In this document: in pieces, positions 10,088-19,830 of the stretch
Numbering within the stretch: the stretch's first letter is position 1
Layout: the number at the start of each line of letters is the position of its first letter
Source: Halomonas sp.
GTDB lineage: Bacteria; Pseudomonadota; Gammaproteobacteria; Pseudomonadales; Halomonadaceae
DNA length: 39,637 nucleotides
NCBI GenBank assembly: GCA_018401555.1
Contig: JAGYKP010000095.1
Span: forward strand, 1-39,637
Direction of reading: 5' to 3'
Notes under the pieces: generated by a model
The model's input: only the letters and a program-made list of their open reading frames with translations
Database searches by the model: none
Told to the model about the DNA's origin: nothing
Translations under genes and position numbers: made by a program

Positions 10088-11532
10088 ATGCGCCTGCGCA
10101 ACCTGATCATCGTCACGGTTATCGTGCCGCTCTTCCTGGTGTTGATGGTCTTCAGCCTGGTGGCCATCAAGTCGCTGGAGGACAACGTACGCTCCAAGCT
10201 GGAGACCGAGGTCCAGACCATCAGCCGTGCCATCGGCACCTCCCTGGGCTATGCCTTGTCCCGCGAGAGCCCCGAGTCGCTGCAGGAGACCCTGCGGTCG
10301 GCCTTCTCCTACAACCGCATCTACGGCGCCTATGTCTTCGACATCAAGGGCAACGAGATCCATGGCCTGGGGCTCGGCGAGACGCTCTACGACGCCGAGG
10401 AGCTCCAGGCCGTCGCCGAGGCGAGCGAGATGCGCAGCGACTATCACGACGACGAGGGCAGGACCTACTTCTCGACCCTGGTGCCGCTGCGCTCCCCCGA
10501 CGGCAATATCCTCGGCGTACTGCAGGTCAACCGCCTCAATACGGGTATCGAGAACTACACCGGCTTTCTCAGCCAGGTCGCCCTGGTCGCCTTCGGCATC
10601 GGTGCCGCGGGCATCGTGCTGGGCATCTGGTGGATGTTCCGACGCCATATCGAGCGACCGCTGAGACGGCTGCTCAAGGTGATGGAGCGGGTCGCTCGGG
10701 GCGAGCGCCGCCAACGGGCGACGATCCACGGCCTGGACGAGTTCCGCCGTCTCGGCCTGGCCCTCAACCATATGCTCGACGCCCTGGCCGAGAAGGATGC
10801 CGACATCGAGGCCCGGCAGCAGCGCGAGATCGAGCTGGAGCGGCGCCTGCGCAAGTCGCGCAAGCTGGCCGAGCTCGGCGTGCTGGCCGCCGGCGTGGCC
10901 CACGAGGTCGGCACGCCACTTACCGTGATCGAGGGCCAGGCCCAGCGCCTGGCGCGCCGCGATGGCATCGGCGAGGACGAACAGCGCCGCCTGGCGCGCA
11001 TCCGCGGCGAGGTACAGCGCATCGTCGAGATCGTGCGCCAGCTGATGGACCTGGGGCGCCAGCACAATGTCGAGAAGGAGCGGTTCGCCCTGGACGACCT
11101 CGTCCATGACGCCCGGCAACTGGTCGAGGCCGACCTCGAGGCGCGCGACATTCGCCTCGAGCCGCTGCTGCCGGAGCCGCCGCTGATGCTGCTGGTCAAT
11201 GGCCAGCAGCTGGTCCAGGTCCTCACCAACCTGCTGCGCAATGCCGCCCAGGCCGAGGGAGTCCGGCGAATACGGCTCACGGGGCACCGTCGCGACGACG
11301 CCCACTCTGCCTGACCATCGAGGACGACGGCTGCGGTATTCCGGAGGCCGAGCGGCCCCGGGTCTTCGACCCCTTCTTTACTACCAAGCCCGTGGGCCAG
11401 GGCAGTGGCCTCGGGCCCTCCATGGTCCATCGCATCATCAACGATCACGGTGGCTCCATCGGCGCCTTCGACAGCGCGCTGGGAGGCGCCGGCTTCGAGA
11501 TCGTTCTGCCACTCGAGGACACCACCCCATGA
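10088..11532 (+). CDS. NtrB-class membrane sensor histidine kinase (frameshifted as sequenced)
   Basis: Two-component sensor. TM1 spans about residues 6-28, an extracytoplasmic sensor region 30-155, TM2 157-180, and HAMP 180-235. A short coiled coil leads to the dimerisation domain with phospho-acceptor His near residue 272 ('AAGVAHEVGTPL'). The ATPase domain has the N-box 'NLLRNAAQAEG'. An indel near 11270-11310 moves the frame; the continuation has 'EDDGCGIPEAERPRVFDPFFTTK' and 'GSGLGPSMVHRIINDHGG'. The G2 box has Pro where Leu/Ala is usual. The stop TGA at 11530-11532 overlaps the response-regulator ATG (ATGA), so the two are translationally coupled. The signal is unknown; the adjacent sugar dehydrogenase and AEC carrier hint at carbon sources. 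Confidence 0.85.
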
Positions 11533-12939
11533 ACGGACACGCCATGCCAGACACGGAACGCGACACGCCGGCCCTGCCCCTGCTGGTCGTCGAGGACGAC
11601 CCGGCCATCCTGGAGCTGCTCGAGGAGGAGCTGGCCGACGCCGGCTACGCGACCCTGACCGCGACCAGTGCCGAGCAGGCCCTGGCCACGCTCAGCCACA
11701 GCGAGGTGGCCCTGGTGATCAGCGACGTGCGCCTGCCGGGCATCAGCGGCATGCAGCTGCTCGAGCGGCTGCGCCGCGAGGGAAGCACGCTGGGCTTCAT
11801 CGTGATCACCGCCTTCGGCACCATCGACCAGGCGGTGGAGGCACTCAAGCAGGGCGCCGACGACTTCCTGACCAAGCCGCTGGACCTGGAGGGGCTGCGC
11901 GAGGCGGTCTACCGGGTGCTGGAGAGCCGTCGACTGCGCCTCGCGCCTGGCCAGCGACGGGGCGGTGAACAGCTTCCACGGCATCGTCGGCGAGAGCGCA
12001 GCCATGCAGTCGCTGTTCCACGACGCCGCCCGGCTGGCCGACAGCGATGCGCCCATGCTGCTGCTCGGCGAGAGCGGCACCGGCAAGGAGCTGATGGCGC
12101 GGGCCGTGCATGCCGAGAGCCCGCGTCGCGACGGCCCCTTCGTCGCCGTGAACTGTGCCAGCATTCCCGGCGAACTGATGGAGAGCGAGTTCTTCGGCCA
12201 TGTGAAGGGCGCCTTCACCGGTGCCGACGAGTCCCGCCAGGGGCTCTTCCAGGCCGCCCGGGGCGGCAGCCTGTTCCTCGACGAGATCGGCGAGATGCCC
12301 ATCGCGCTGCAGGCCAAGCTGCTGCGGGCCCTGCAGGAGAAGAGCGTGCGGGCGGTGGGCGCCGAACGGGAGGAAACGGTGGACGTGCGCATCATTGCCG
12401 CCACCCATCGACATCTGGAGGAGGAGATCGAAGCGGGGCACTTCCGCAGCGACCTCTTCTATCGCCTGGAGACCTTCTCTCTTCGCATCCCGCCGCTGCG
12501 CGAGCGGGAGGGGGACATCGAGCGACTGATCCCGGCGCTGATCGACAAGCATGCCGGCCAGCAGGGCAAGCACATCCAGCGGATCGAGCCCGCCGCCCTG
12601 GAGGCCCTGCTCGGCTACACCTACCCGGGCAACGTGCGCGAGCTGGAGAACGCCATCATGCGGGCGGTGACCCTGGCCGAGGCGGGCCAGCTCTGCCACG
12701 CCGACCTGCCCCAGCGGATCCGCGATCAGGGCGAGGCCCAACGACGCCACTGCCGTGAGGCCCGAGTCGAGGGGGCGCTGGCGAACGCGGCCGCGCGGGC
12801 GAACTGGCCGAGCCTGGAAGAGGTGGAGAAGCGCTATATCCGCAAGGTGCTGGAAGCCACGGGCGGCAACAAGCGGCGCACCGCCGAGGTGCTGGGGATC
12901 GCCCGGCGCACCCTCTACCGTCGCCTCGAGGAGGAGTAG
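11529..12939 (+). CDS. NtrC-family sigma54-dependent response regulator (frameshifted as sequenced)
   Basis: Partner of the upstream kinase and activator of sigma54 promoters. The receiver domain (about 15-130) has the acidic pair 'VVEDDP', phospho-acceptor Asp in 'VISDVRLPG' near residue 66, and 'FLTKPLD'. An extra C near 11945-11950 shifts the frame; across it the linker leads into the AAA+ domain. That domain has Walker A 'GESGTGKE', the sigma54-contact loop 'GAFTGA', Walker B '[12 protein letters not shown]' and the arginine-finger region. The C-terminal Fis-type helix-turn-helix is '[20 protein letters not shown]'. About 469 residues, normal size. Starts at ATG 11529 within the kinase stop; an internal ATG at 11544 is possible. 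Target promoters are not evident here. Confidence 0.88.
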
Positions 12940-12941
12940 CC

Positions 12942-12969
12942 AAAAAGGGCCCCCGCCGCAGCGGGGGCC
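12942..12969 (-). terminator. Intrinsic terminator, minus orientation
   Basis: Nine-base perfect stem (GGCCCCCGC / GCGGGGGCC at 12948-12956 and 12961-12969) with a CGCA loop. On the minus strand it is followed by five T. It terminates transcription from the acidic protein gene at 13054-13461 and may also stall read-through from the response regulator. Confidence 0.75.
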
Positions 12970-13053
12970 AGTGGTCACATGCCAGGCCGTGCAGAGGGGA
13001 ACACGATACAACGGCCGGGGAATGGCATGTGTACGGGGAGTGGACGAGTGGAC

Positions 13054-13461
13054 TTACCAGCCCTGCTCCTCATCCTCGCTGTCGTCGCCCTCTTCGTCCC
13101 AGGGCGCCTCCTCTTCCTCGTTCTCATACTCCTCTTCACCGCCGGCGGCCGGGTCGTCGGCGCCGGGCATCGCCTCGGGGCCGTCACCAGCCGGGGTCCT
13201 GGGTCGGGCTCGCCGGCAGCGGGGTCCGCCTGCTGGGTCGCGGGGTCGGCGGCGGAATCGGTGCTCTGGGCCGTGGGGTCACTGCTCCGGCACGGCCGGG
13301 TCACCCTGGGCGTTCGGGTCGGCCATCGGGTCAGCGGCGGCGGGGTCCGCCTGCTGGGTGGCAGGGTCCTCGTGCATGTCGCCGAAGGCCAGCGGGCTTG
13401 CGATCAGGCCGAACGAGACACCGAAGATACCGAGCTTCTTGAGGGTTTCCTTGGACATCAT
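13054..13461 (-). CDS. Exported acidic low-complexity protein, unknown (frameshifted as sequenced)
   Basis: I do not recognise this protein. The ATG at 13461 follows AAGGAGG at ideal spacing. An N-terminal signal-like segment (Lys-rich start, then 'LGIFGVSFGLIASPLAFG') leads to a mature part made of 'DP' repeats: 'DPATQQADPAAADPMADP', then after a frame change near 13280 'DPATQQADPAAGEP'. After a second change near 13190 comes a strongly acidic tail ('GGEEEYENEEEEAPW', 'GDDSEDEEQGW') ending at TAA 13054-13056. The coherent composition across three frames argues that all belong to one gene of about 135 residues, though a 60-residue product ending at 13279 is possible. A terminator follows on the minus strand. 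Function unknown; possibly a periplasmic buffer or ion-binding protein of halophiles (speculation). Confidence 0.55.
13220..13359. repeat. 19-base direct repeat inside the acidic protein gene
   Basis: The sequence CGGGGTCCGCCTGCTGGGT occurs at 13220-13238 and again at 13341-13359. On the minus strand each copy encodes part of the 'DPATQQADPAA' motif, but in different frames of the sequence as given. It is a natural point for repeat-length change or misassembly. Confidence 0.85.
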
Positions 13462-13518
13462 CTTGCACCTCCTTCATTCATGAAGATCGAGGGTGGATCG
13501 GGCATGGCTCGCCCGGAG

Positions 13519-13551
13519 GGTGACCGGCGGCTGTCCGGTAGGCCGGTCACC
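13519..13551 (-). terminator. Strong hairpin after the lipoprotein gene
   Basis: Perfect 10-base inverted repeat (GGTGACCGGC at 13519-13528, GCCGGTCACC at 13542-13551) with a 13-base loop, 15 bases past the stop of the minus-strand lipoprotein. It lacks a T-run, so it may be a 3' stabiliser or weak terminator. Confidence 0.5.
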
Positions 13552-13566
13552 GATGAGAGATAGCGG

Positions 13567-13935
13567 TCAGTTAGCGCTCTGGTCGTCGTCTTCCTGGCTT
13601 CCGGACGACTCCGGAAAGGAAGTCGTTTCACCGGAAGCCGCCTGAGAGTCCATGCTGGACTCCTGGTCCACGGTCTGGTCCTGCTGAGCCTGGTCCTGCT
13701 GCATGACAGGATCCTCACTGTTCATGCTCGACTCCTGCTCCATGCTGGTCTCGCCGCCCATGGAGGAAGACTCCTCGCCGGCCGGCTCATCCATCGGCGG
13801 CAACTCCTCCTCTCCATTGCCACAGCCGGCCAGGGCCAGGCTGCCAAGCCCCAGGACGGCGATCGCGGCGAGGTTCGTCAGTCGGCGCCGTCGCGTCCTG
13901 CGGGGCATGTCTCGGTTCAGCTGTTGGTCACTCAT
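13567..13935 (-). CDS. Small acidic lipoprotein with Ser/Met/Gln-rich repeats, unknown
   Basis: I do not recognise a family. The ATG at 13935 follows GGGAG at eight bases. A very basic start ('RRTRRRR') is followed by a hydrophobic segment ending in the lipobox 'LALAGC' (Cys near residue 38), so it should be lipid-anchored. Mature residues are almost only Glu, Asp, Ser, Gln, Met and Gly, with loose repeats around 'QESSM' (three or four copies) and an acidic end 'QEDDDQSAN'. No globular domain is visible. The neighbour on the same strand (13054-13461) is also exported, acidic and low-complexity. Together they look like envelope-surface or periplasmic acidic proteins of a halophile. Function unknown. 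Confidence 0.75.
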   Translation of the reverse strand: MSDQQLNRDMPRRTRRRRLTNLAAIAVLGLGSLALAGCGNGEEELPPMDEPAGEESSSMGGETSMEQESSMNSEDPVMQQDQAQQDQTVDQESSMDSQAASGETTSFPESSGSQEDDDQSAN

Positions 13936-14148
13936 CGCTTGCTCCCTGAGTCATCTGGACTTCACCCAACACCAAGCAGGCAGCGTGCCAGACTCTGCCA
14001 AAAAAACTGACATTCACCAAAAATCAATATCTTATAAATAAAATGGGTTGCAGAAGGTGCGGCTGACCGAGGCCTGCAGGATGGTCAGATTCGACACATG
14101 GGTCATCCTTGCGCCATCGTGCAGCCCTTCGACATCCCGGGTTTTTAA

Positions 14149-14166
14149 TTTGAATGATCATTCAAA
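14149..14166. promoter_or_regulatory. 18-base perfect palindrome upstream of proV, TetR-type operator candidate
   Basis: TTTGAATGATCATTCAAA is a perfect palindrome of two 9-base halves, 123 bases before the proV ATG. The TGAAT/ATTCA halves resemble operators of TetR-family repressors (for example the fatty-acid regulator FadR of Bacillus). The 353-base gap 13936-14288 holds no gene. Besides this site it has an A+T-rich tract (14001-14045) with TATAAA that may be a promoter. Confidence 0.55.
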
Positions 14167-14288
14167 AAAACGTAGGGTAGAGGGCCTTTCGCAACCGTCA
14201 ACGCTTCCGCATGCCAACCTGTGCGACGCCGGCACCGTGTTTCATGCACTGCTTGCGTTACGCCAGGGGCTGAAAAGAAGGCTATCCA

Positions 14289-15538
<1,250 letters not shown>

Positions 15539-15539
<1 letters not shown>

Positions 15540-16380
15540 TGGCGATCGAGATTCCAAGCATTCCGCTCGGTCAGTGGATCGAGGGTGGCCTCGACCTGGC
15601 TGACCAGCGAGTACTCCATCGTGACCCGCGGCATCTCCCGGGTGACCCAGACCGGCATCGACGGCCTCAACGACGCCCTGATGTGGCTGCCGCCCTGGGG
15701 CCTGCTGCTGATCATCGTCGGCCTGTGCTGGTGGGTGGCGAACCTGCGCCTGGGCATCGGTGCCGCCCTCGGCCTGGCGCTGATCTGGAACCTGGGCCTG
15801 TGGGACCCGATGATCGAGACCCTTACCCTGGTGGTGATCGCCACCCTGGTGGCGGTGGTGATCGCCCTGCCGGTGGGCATCGCCGCGGCGCTCTCCGAGC
15901 GGCTCTACCGGCGTGATCATGCCGGTGCTCGACTTCATGCAGACCATGCCGGCCTTCGTCTACCTGATCCCGGCGATTCCCTTCTTCGGCATCGGCTCGG
16001 TGTCGGCGATCTTCGCCACGGTGATCTTCTCCATGCCGCCGGCGATCCGCTTCACCACCCTGGGCATCCGCCAGGTGCCGGGCGAGCTGATCGAGGCCGC
16101 CGACGCCTACGGCGCCACCCGCAGCCAGAAACTGTTCAAGGTACAGCTGCCGCTCTCCCTGCCCACGGTGATGGCCGGCATCAACCAGACCATCATGCTG
16201 GCCCTCTCCATGGTGGTGATCGCCGCCATGATCGGCGCCGACGGCCTGGGCAGCGAGGTGTGGCGCGCCATCCAGCGCCTGCGTCCGGGCGACGGCTTCG
16301 AGGCGGGCATCGCCGTGGTCATCCTGGCCATGCTGCTCGACCGCCTGACCCAGTCGCTGCGCAAGAAGCGCAAGTCATAA
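15539..16380 (+). CDS. proW: Glycine betaine/proline ABC transporter permease (frameshifted twice as sequenced)
   Basis: Inner-membrane permease of the betaine uptake system. It starts at the ATG inside the proV stop (TGATG). Three frames must be joined: '[19 protein letters not shown]' in frame 2, '[12 protein letters not shown]' onward in frame 0 (extra C near 15595), then '[20 protein letters not shown]' onward in frame 1 (extra base near 15910). Read through, it is about 280 residues with six or more membrane segments. It contains the ABC permease EAA-like loop '[25 protein letters not shown]'. Both breaks are single-base insertions in a gene otherwise fully conserved, so I regard it as functional in the organism. 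Confidence 0.87.
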
Positions 16381-16392
16381 GCTCAAGAACAG

Positions 16393-16415
16393 GGCGCGGG
16401 CGTTGAGGCCGCGCC
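16393..16415 (+). other. Hairpin between proW and proX
   Basis: Seven-base perfect G+C stem (GGCGCGG / CCGCGCC) with a nine-base loop, 12 bases after the proW stop and 60 bases before proX. There is no T-run beyond TTGAAAA. It may protect the transcript or set a different proX level. Confidence 0.4.
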
Positions 16416-16476
16416 TTGAAAACCGCTTCCATGATCTTCATGGTGGTATGTTGAACACTTGGACAAGAGGTAACCG

Positions 16477-17352
16477 ATGAAGAAGCATCCGCTGAACCGT
16501 CGTATCCGTCTCGCCGGCCTGGCACTCGCCACCGGCGCCGCCCTGACCGCCGGTGCCGCCCAGGCCCAGGACAAGGGCAGCGTGCACCTGGCCTACGTGG
16601 AGTGGTCCTCTGAGGTTGCCTCCACCAACGTCATGCGCGCCGTGCTCGAGCAGGCCGGCTACGAGGTCGACATGACCTCGCTCTCCGCCGCCGCCATGTG
16701 GCAGGCCGTGGCCTCCGGCGATGCCGACGGCATCGTGGCCGCCTGGCTGCCCACCACCCACGCCGACTATCTGGAGCGAGTGGGGGACGATGTCGTGGAC
16801 CTCGGCCCCAACCTCGACGGCACCAAGCTCGGCCTGGTGGTGCCCGAATACGTCGAGATCGACTCCATCGAGGAGCTCAACGACCACGCCGATTCGTTCA
16901 ACGGCGAGATCGTCGGCATCGACCCCGGTGCCGGCCTGATGAGCCTGACCGAAGAGGTGGTCGATACCTACGATCTCGACCTGAAACTGCAGAGCGGCAG
17001 CGGCGCCACCATGACCGCCGCGCTGCAGAGCGCCATCCAGAACGAGGAAGACATTGTTGTCACCAGCTGGACTCCGCACTGGATGTTCGCGCGCTGGGAC
17101 CTCAAGTATCTCGAGGACCCGGAGAACGTCTACGGCGGCGCCGAGCAGATCCACACCATCGTCCGCCAGGGCCTCGAGGAGGAGATGCCGGAGGCCTACG
17201 CCATCCTGGACGCCTTCGAGTGGACCCCCGAGGACATGGGCGAAGTCATGCTCATGAACCAGGAAGAGGATGCCGACCCCTACGAGAGTGCCAAGCAGTG
17301 GGTCGAGGAGAACCAGGAGCAGGTCCAGGAGTGGCTCGACGCCGCCAACTGA
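16477..17352 (+). CDS. proX: Glycine betaine/proline periplasmic binding protein (OpuAC family)
   Basis: Substrate-binding component for ProVW. The 291 residues begin with a Sec signal peptide ending 'AGAAQAQD' near residue 30. The OpuAC domain follows, with 'VEWSSEVASTNVMRAVLEQAGYEV', the Trp-rich ligand-cage segments 'AAWLPTTHADY' and 'VVTSWTPHWMFARWDLKYLEDP', and 'GIDPGAGLM'. The C-terminal third is strongly acidic, common for halophile periplasmic proteins. GAGG precedes the ATG at 16477. It is the last gene of the proVWX operon, separated from proW by 96 bases containing a hairpin, and followed by a terminator-like stem-loop. Reading frame intact. Confidence 0.92.
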   Translation: MKKHPLNRRIRLAGLALATGAALTAGAAQAQDKGSVHLAYVEWSSEVASTNVMRAVLEQAGYEVDMTSLSAAAMWQAVASGDADGIVAAWLPTTHADYLERVGDDVVDLGPNLDGTKLGLVVPEYVEIDSIEELNDHADSFNGEIVGIDPGAGLMSLTEEVVDTYDLDLKLQSGSGATMTAALQSAIQNEEDIVVTSWTPHWMFARWDLKYLEDPENVYGGAEQIHTIVRQGLEEEMPEAYAILDAFEWTPEDMGEVMLMNQEEDADPYESAKQWVEENQEQVQEWLDAAN

Positions 17353-17387
17353 TGCCAGGCTGACTGCGGCCGGGCCGCACCTTCCCG

Positions 17388-17411
17388 GGGGAGCCACGCG
17401 AGTGGTTCCCC
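17388..17411 (+). terminator. Probable terminator of the proVWX operon
   Basis: Ten-base stem (GGGGAGCCAC / GTGGTTCCCC, one G-U pair) with a GCGA tetraloop, 35 bases after proX. It is followed by TGCTTC, without a long T-run. Confidence 0.6.
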
Positions 17412-17488
17412 TGCTTCATGTCTGGCATGCACGCTATGCCGCAGCGCGCGGGCTCGTCAGAGCTTGCCTGCACTACCTTCATCATTGA

Positions 17489-17505
17489 TGTACAGTTCGC
17501 GTACA
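17489..17505. promoter_or_regulatory. Inverted repeat TGTAC-N7-GTACA upstream of usp
   Basis: Five-base inverted repeat with a seven-base spacer, about 130 bases before the universal stress gene, in a 282-base gap without genes. It may be an operator for the usp-BCCT pair. Low specificity. Confidence 0.3.
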
Positions 17506-17634
17506 ACAAGCGTGATGCGTTGAAGCACTGTCCGCCAAAGAGCGACTACGCTTCGAGTGTCCCTTGCTGTAAAGGGCACGCTTGCTCAGGGCGCCGCCTC
17601 GCCCCACTCATCGCAACGACAAGGAGATGCCGTG

Positions 17635-18063
17635 ATGTATCGCAAGATCATGGTTCCGGTCGACCTGGCGCACCTGCCGGTGATCGAGCCCGCCCTGGAG
17701 ACAGTGGCCGACCTGGCCAAGCACTATGATGCCGAGGTCTGCTACGTGGGCATCACCGCCAACACCCCGGGCAGCGTGGCACGCACCCCGGAGGAGTTCA
17801 CCCAGAAGCTGGAGGCCTTCGCCCAGCAGCGAGCCCAGGTCCACGGCCAGCCGGTCAGCACCCATACCATCGTCAGTCCCGACCCCATCGCCGACCTCGA
17901 CGACGACCTGATCGAGGCCATCGACAAGGTGGGCGCCGACCTGGTGGTGATGCCGACCCATCCGCCCAAGCATCTGGATGTGATCATGCCGTCCCACGGC
18001 GGCAAGGTGGCGACGCACACCAAGGCCTCGGTATTCCTGGTACGTCCAGGGGCCGGGGAATAA
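17635..18063 (+). CDS. UspA-family universal stress protein
   Basis: Small cytoplasmic nucleotide-binding protein of 142 residues. The ATG at 17635 follows AAGGAG at eight bases; a GTG one codon earlier is possible. The Usp fold is clear: strand 'KIMVPVDLA', a long helix, strand 'VCYVGIT', and the C-terminal 'DLVVMPTHPP' with 'SHGGKVATHTKASVFLVRPG'. The last block corresponds to the ATP-binding loop but has 'PSHGGKVATHT' in place of the full G-x2-G-x9-G-(S/T). It sits 50 bases upstream of a BCCT osmolyte transporter. In Halomonas elongata the Usp protein TeaD, encoded with the ectoine TRAP transporter TeaABC, regulates that transporter, so this Usp may similarly govern its BCCT neighbour. That role is inference. 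Confidence 0.88.
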   Translation: MYRKIMVPVDLAHLPVIEPALETVADLAKHYDAEVCYVGITANTPGSVARTPEEFTQKLEAFAQQRAQVHGQPVSTHTIVSPDPIADLDDDLIEAIDKVGADLVVMPTHPPKHLDVIMPSHGGKVATHTKASVFLVRPGAGE

Positions 18064-18113
18064 CCGCTACGACACACAACTGCCTACATCGATAACCGCA
18101 AGGGAGACGTCTC

Positions 18114-19787
18114 GTGGCCAATCCGACCAACGACGACAAGCCCCAGGAGCCGAATAACGGCTCCGAGGGGATTCCGGCCCCGGAGGGGGCCGCCAACCTG
18201 ATCGACACGGACTACGTGATCGGCCAGGACAACATCACCGCTTCCCCGATGGGGATCGACGTGGACCTGCACGGCAAGGTCTTCATCTTTTCCTCCATCG
18301 TGATCCTGCTGTTCGTGATCCTGACGCTGGCATTGCAGGATCAGATGGAACCGATCTTCAATGCCACCTTCACCTTCCTGACCACCAAGCTGAGCTGGGT
18401 GTTCCTGCTCGGTGCCAACGTCTTCGTGATACTGGCGCTGGTGCTGATCTTCACCCCCATGGGCAGGGTGCGCATCGGCGGCGCCAACGCCACGCCGGAC
18501 TTCGGCTACGCCGGCTGGTTCGCGATGCTGTTCGCCGCCGGCATGGGCATCGGCCTGATGTTCTATGGTGTGTCGGAACCGCTGGGCCACTACGGTACCG
18601 CCATGGGCGGCATCAGCATGGGCGAGGACGGTATACGCACCGACTGGGCGCCGCTCGGCGGTGCCGAGGGTGACCAGCAAGCTGCCATCTCGCTGGGCAT
18701 GGCCGCGACCATCTTCCACTGGGGCCTGCACCCCTGGGGCGCCTACGCCATCGTGGGCCTGTCGCTGGCAATCTTCGCCTTCAACAAGGGCCTGCCGCTG
18801 ACCATGCGCTCGATCTTCTACCCGATCCTGGGTGAGCGCATCTGGGGCTGGCCGGGGCATGTGATCGACATCCTGGCGGTATTTGCCACCCTGTTCGGCC
18901 TGACGACCTCGCTGGGGCTGGGAGCGACCCAGGCGGCGGGTGGCCTCAACTACCTGTTCGGCATCCCCGCCGGCAACACCACCCTGGTGCTGCTGATCCT
19001 GGGCATCACCATCGTCGCCCTGGGCTCGATCATGCTCGGCGTTGACAAGGGCGTGCAGCGCCTGTCACAGCTCAACATGGGCCTCGCCCTGCTGCTGCTG
19101 GTGTTCGTGATCGCCGTGGGGCCGACCCTGATGATTGCCACCGGTGTGCTCGAGAATCTGCTTGGCTATGTGAAGAACCTGCCGGCGCTCTCCATGCCCT
19201 TCGGACGTGAAGATGCCAACTTCAGCCAGGGCTGGACCGCCTTCTACTGGGCCTGGTGGATCGCCTGGTCACCCTTCGTCGGCATGTTCATCGCCCGGGT
19301 CAGCCGTGGCCGTACCGTGCGTGAGTTCCTGATCGCCGTGCTGGTGGTGCCCACCCTGGCCTCGGTGGTGTGGATGACCGCCTTCGGTACCACCGCCATC
19401 GACCAGGTGGTCAGCTCCGGCATCACCGAGGTGCAGGACGCCGCCCTGGAGCTGCAGCTGTTCACCATGCTGGAGTACCTGCCGCTGACCTCCATCACCT
19501 CCTTCGTCGGCATCGTGCTGGTGATCGTGTTCTTCGTCACCTCGTCGGACTCCGGTTCGCTGGTGATCGACTCCATCACCGCCGGCGGCAAGGTCGACGC
19601 ACCCAAGCCCCAGCGCATCTTCTGGGCGCTGATCGAGGGCGCGCTGGCCATTGCCCTGCTGCTGGGGGGTGGCCTCGCCGCCCTGCAGACGGCGGCGCTG
19701 ACCACCGGTCTGCCCTTCACGATCGTGCTGCTGGTGGGCTGCTACGCCATCGTCAAGGGGCTGATGAGCGAACCCAAGGCCAAGTGA
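18114..19787 (+). CDS. BCCT-family osmolyte (betaine/choline/carnitine-type) transporter
   Basis: Secondary transporter for quaternary-ammonium osmolytes. The 557 residues start at a GTG preceded by AAGGGA. A hydrophilic acidic N-terminus of about 55 residues precedes twelve membrane segments. The glycine motif 'AGMGIGLMFYGVSEP' near 143 has the GMGIG form found in Na+-coupled betaine carriers. The family signature region 'WAWWIAWSPFVGMFIARVSRGRTVREF' starts near 376, and 'TSSDSGSLV' is also present. The C-terminal tail is very short, so a long osmosensing tail as in BetP is missing. It is co-oriented with usp upstream and followed by a strong hairpin. Reading frame intact. Confidence 0.92.
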   Translation: MANPTNDDKPQEPNNGSEGIPAPEGAANLIDTDYVIGQDNITASPMGIDVDLHGKVFIFSSIVILLFVILTLALQDQMEPIFNATFTFLTTKLSWVFLLGANVFVILALVLIFTPMGRVRIGGANATPDFGYAGWFAMLFAAGMGIGLMFYGVSEPLGHYGTAMGGISMGEDGIRTDWAPLGGAEGDQQAAISLGMAATIFHWGLHPWGAYAIVGLSLAIFAFNKGLPLTMRSIFYPILGERIWGWPGHVIDILAVFATLFGLTTSLGLGATQAAGGLNYLFGIPAGNTTLVLLILGITIVALGSIMLGVDKGVQRLSQLNMGLALLLLVFVIAVGPTLMIATGVLENLLGYVKNLPALSMPFGREDANFSQGWTAFYWAWWIAWSPFVGMFIARVSRGRTVREFLIAVLVVPTLASVVWMTAFGTTAIDQVVSSGITEVQDAALELQLFTMLEYLPLTSITSFVGIVLVIVFFVTSSDSGSLVIDSITAGGKVDAPKPQRIFWALIEGALAIALLLGGGLAALQTAALTTGLPFTIVLLVGCYAIVKGLMSEPKAK

Positions 19788-19830
19788 CCGGCCGGAGCCA
19801 TGGCGGCTCGCGATTCTGTGCCGCCAGTAG

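Noticed and set aside
12979..13563. 194-residue plus-strand open frame over the acidic protein gene
   Set aside because: The minus strand has a ribosome binding site, a signal peptide and a coherent acidic composition across frames; the plus frame has none of these.
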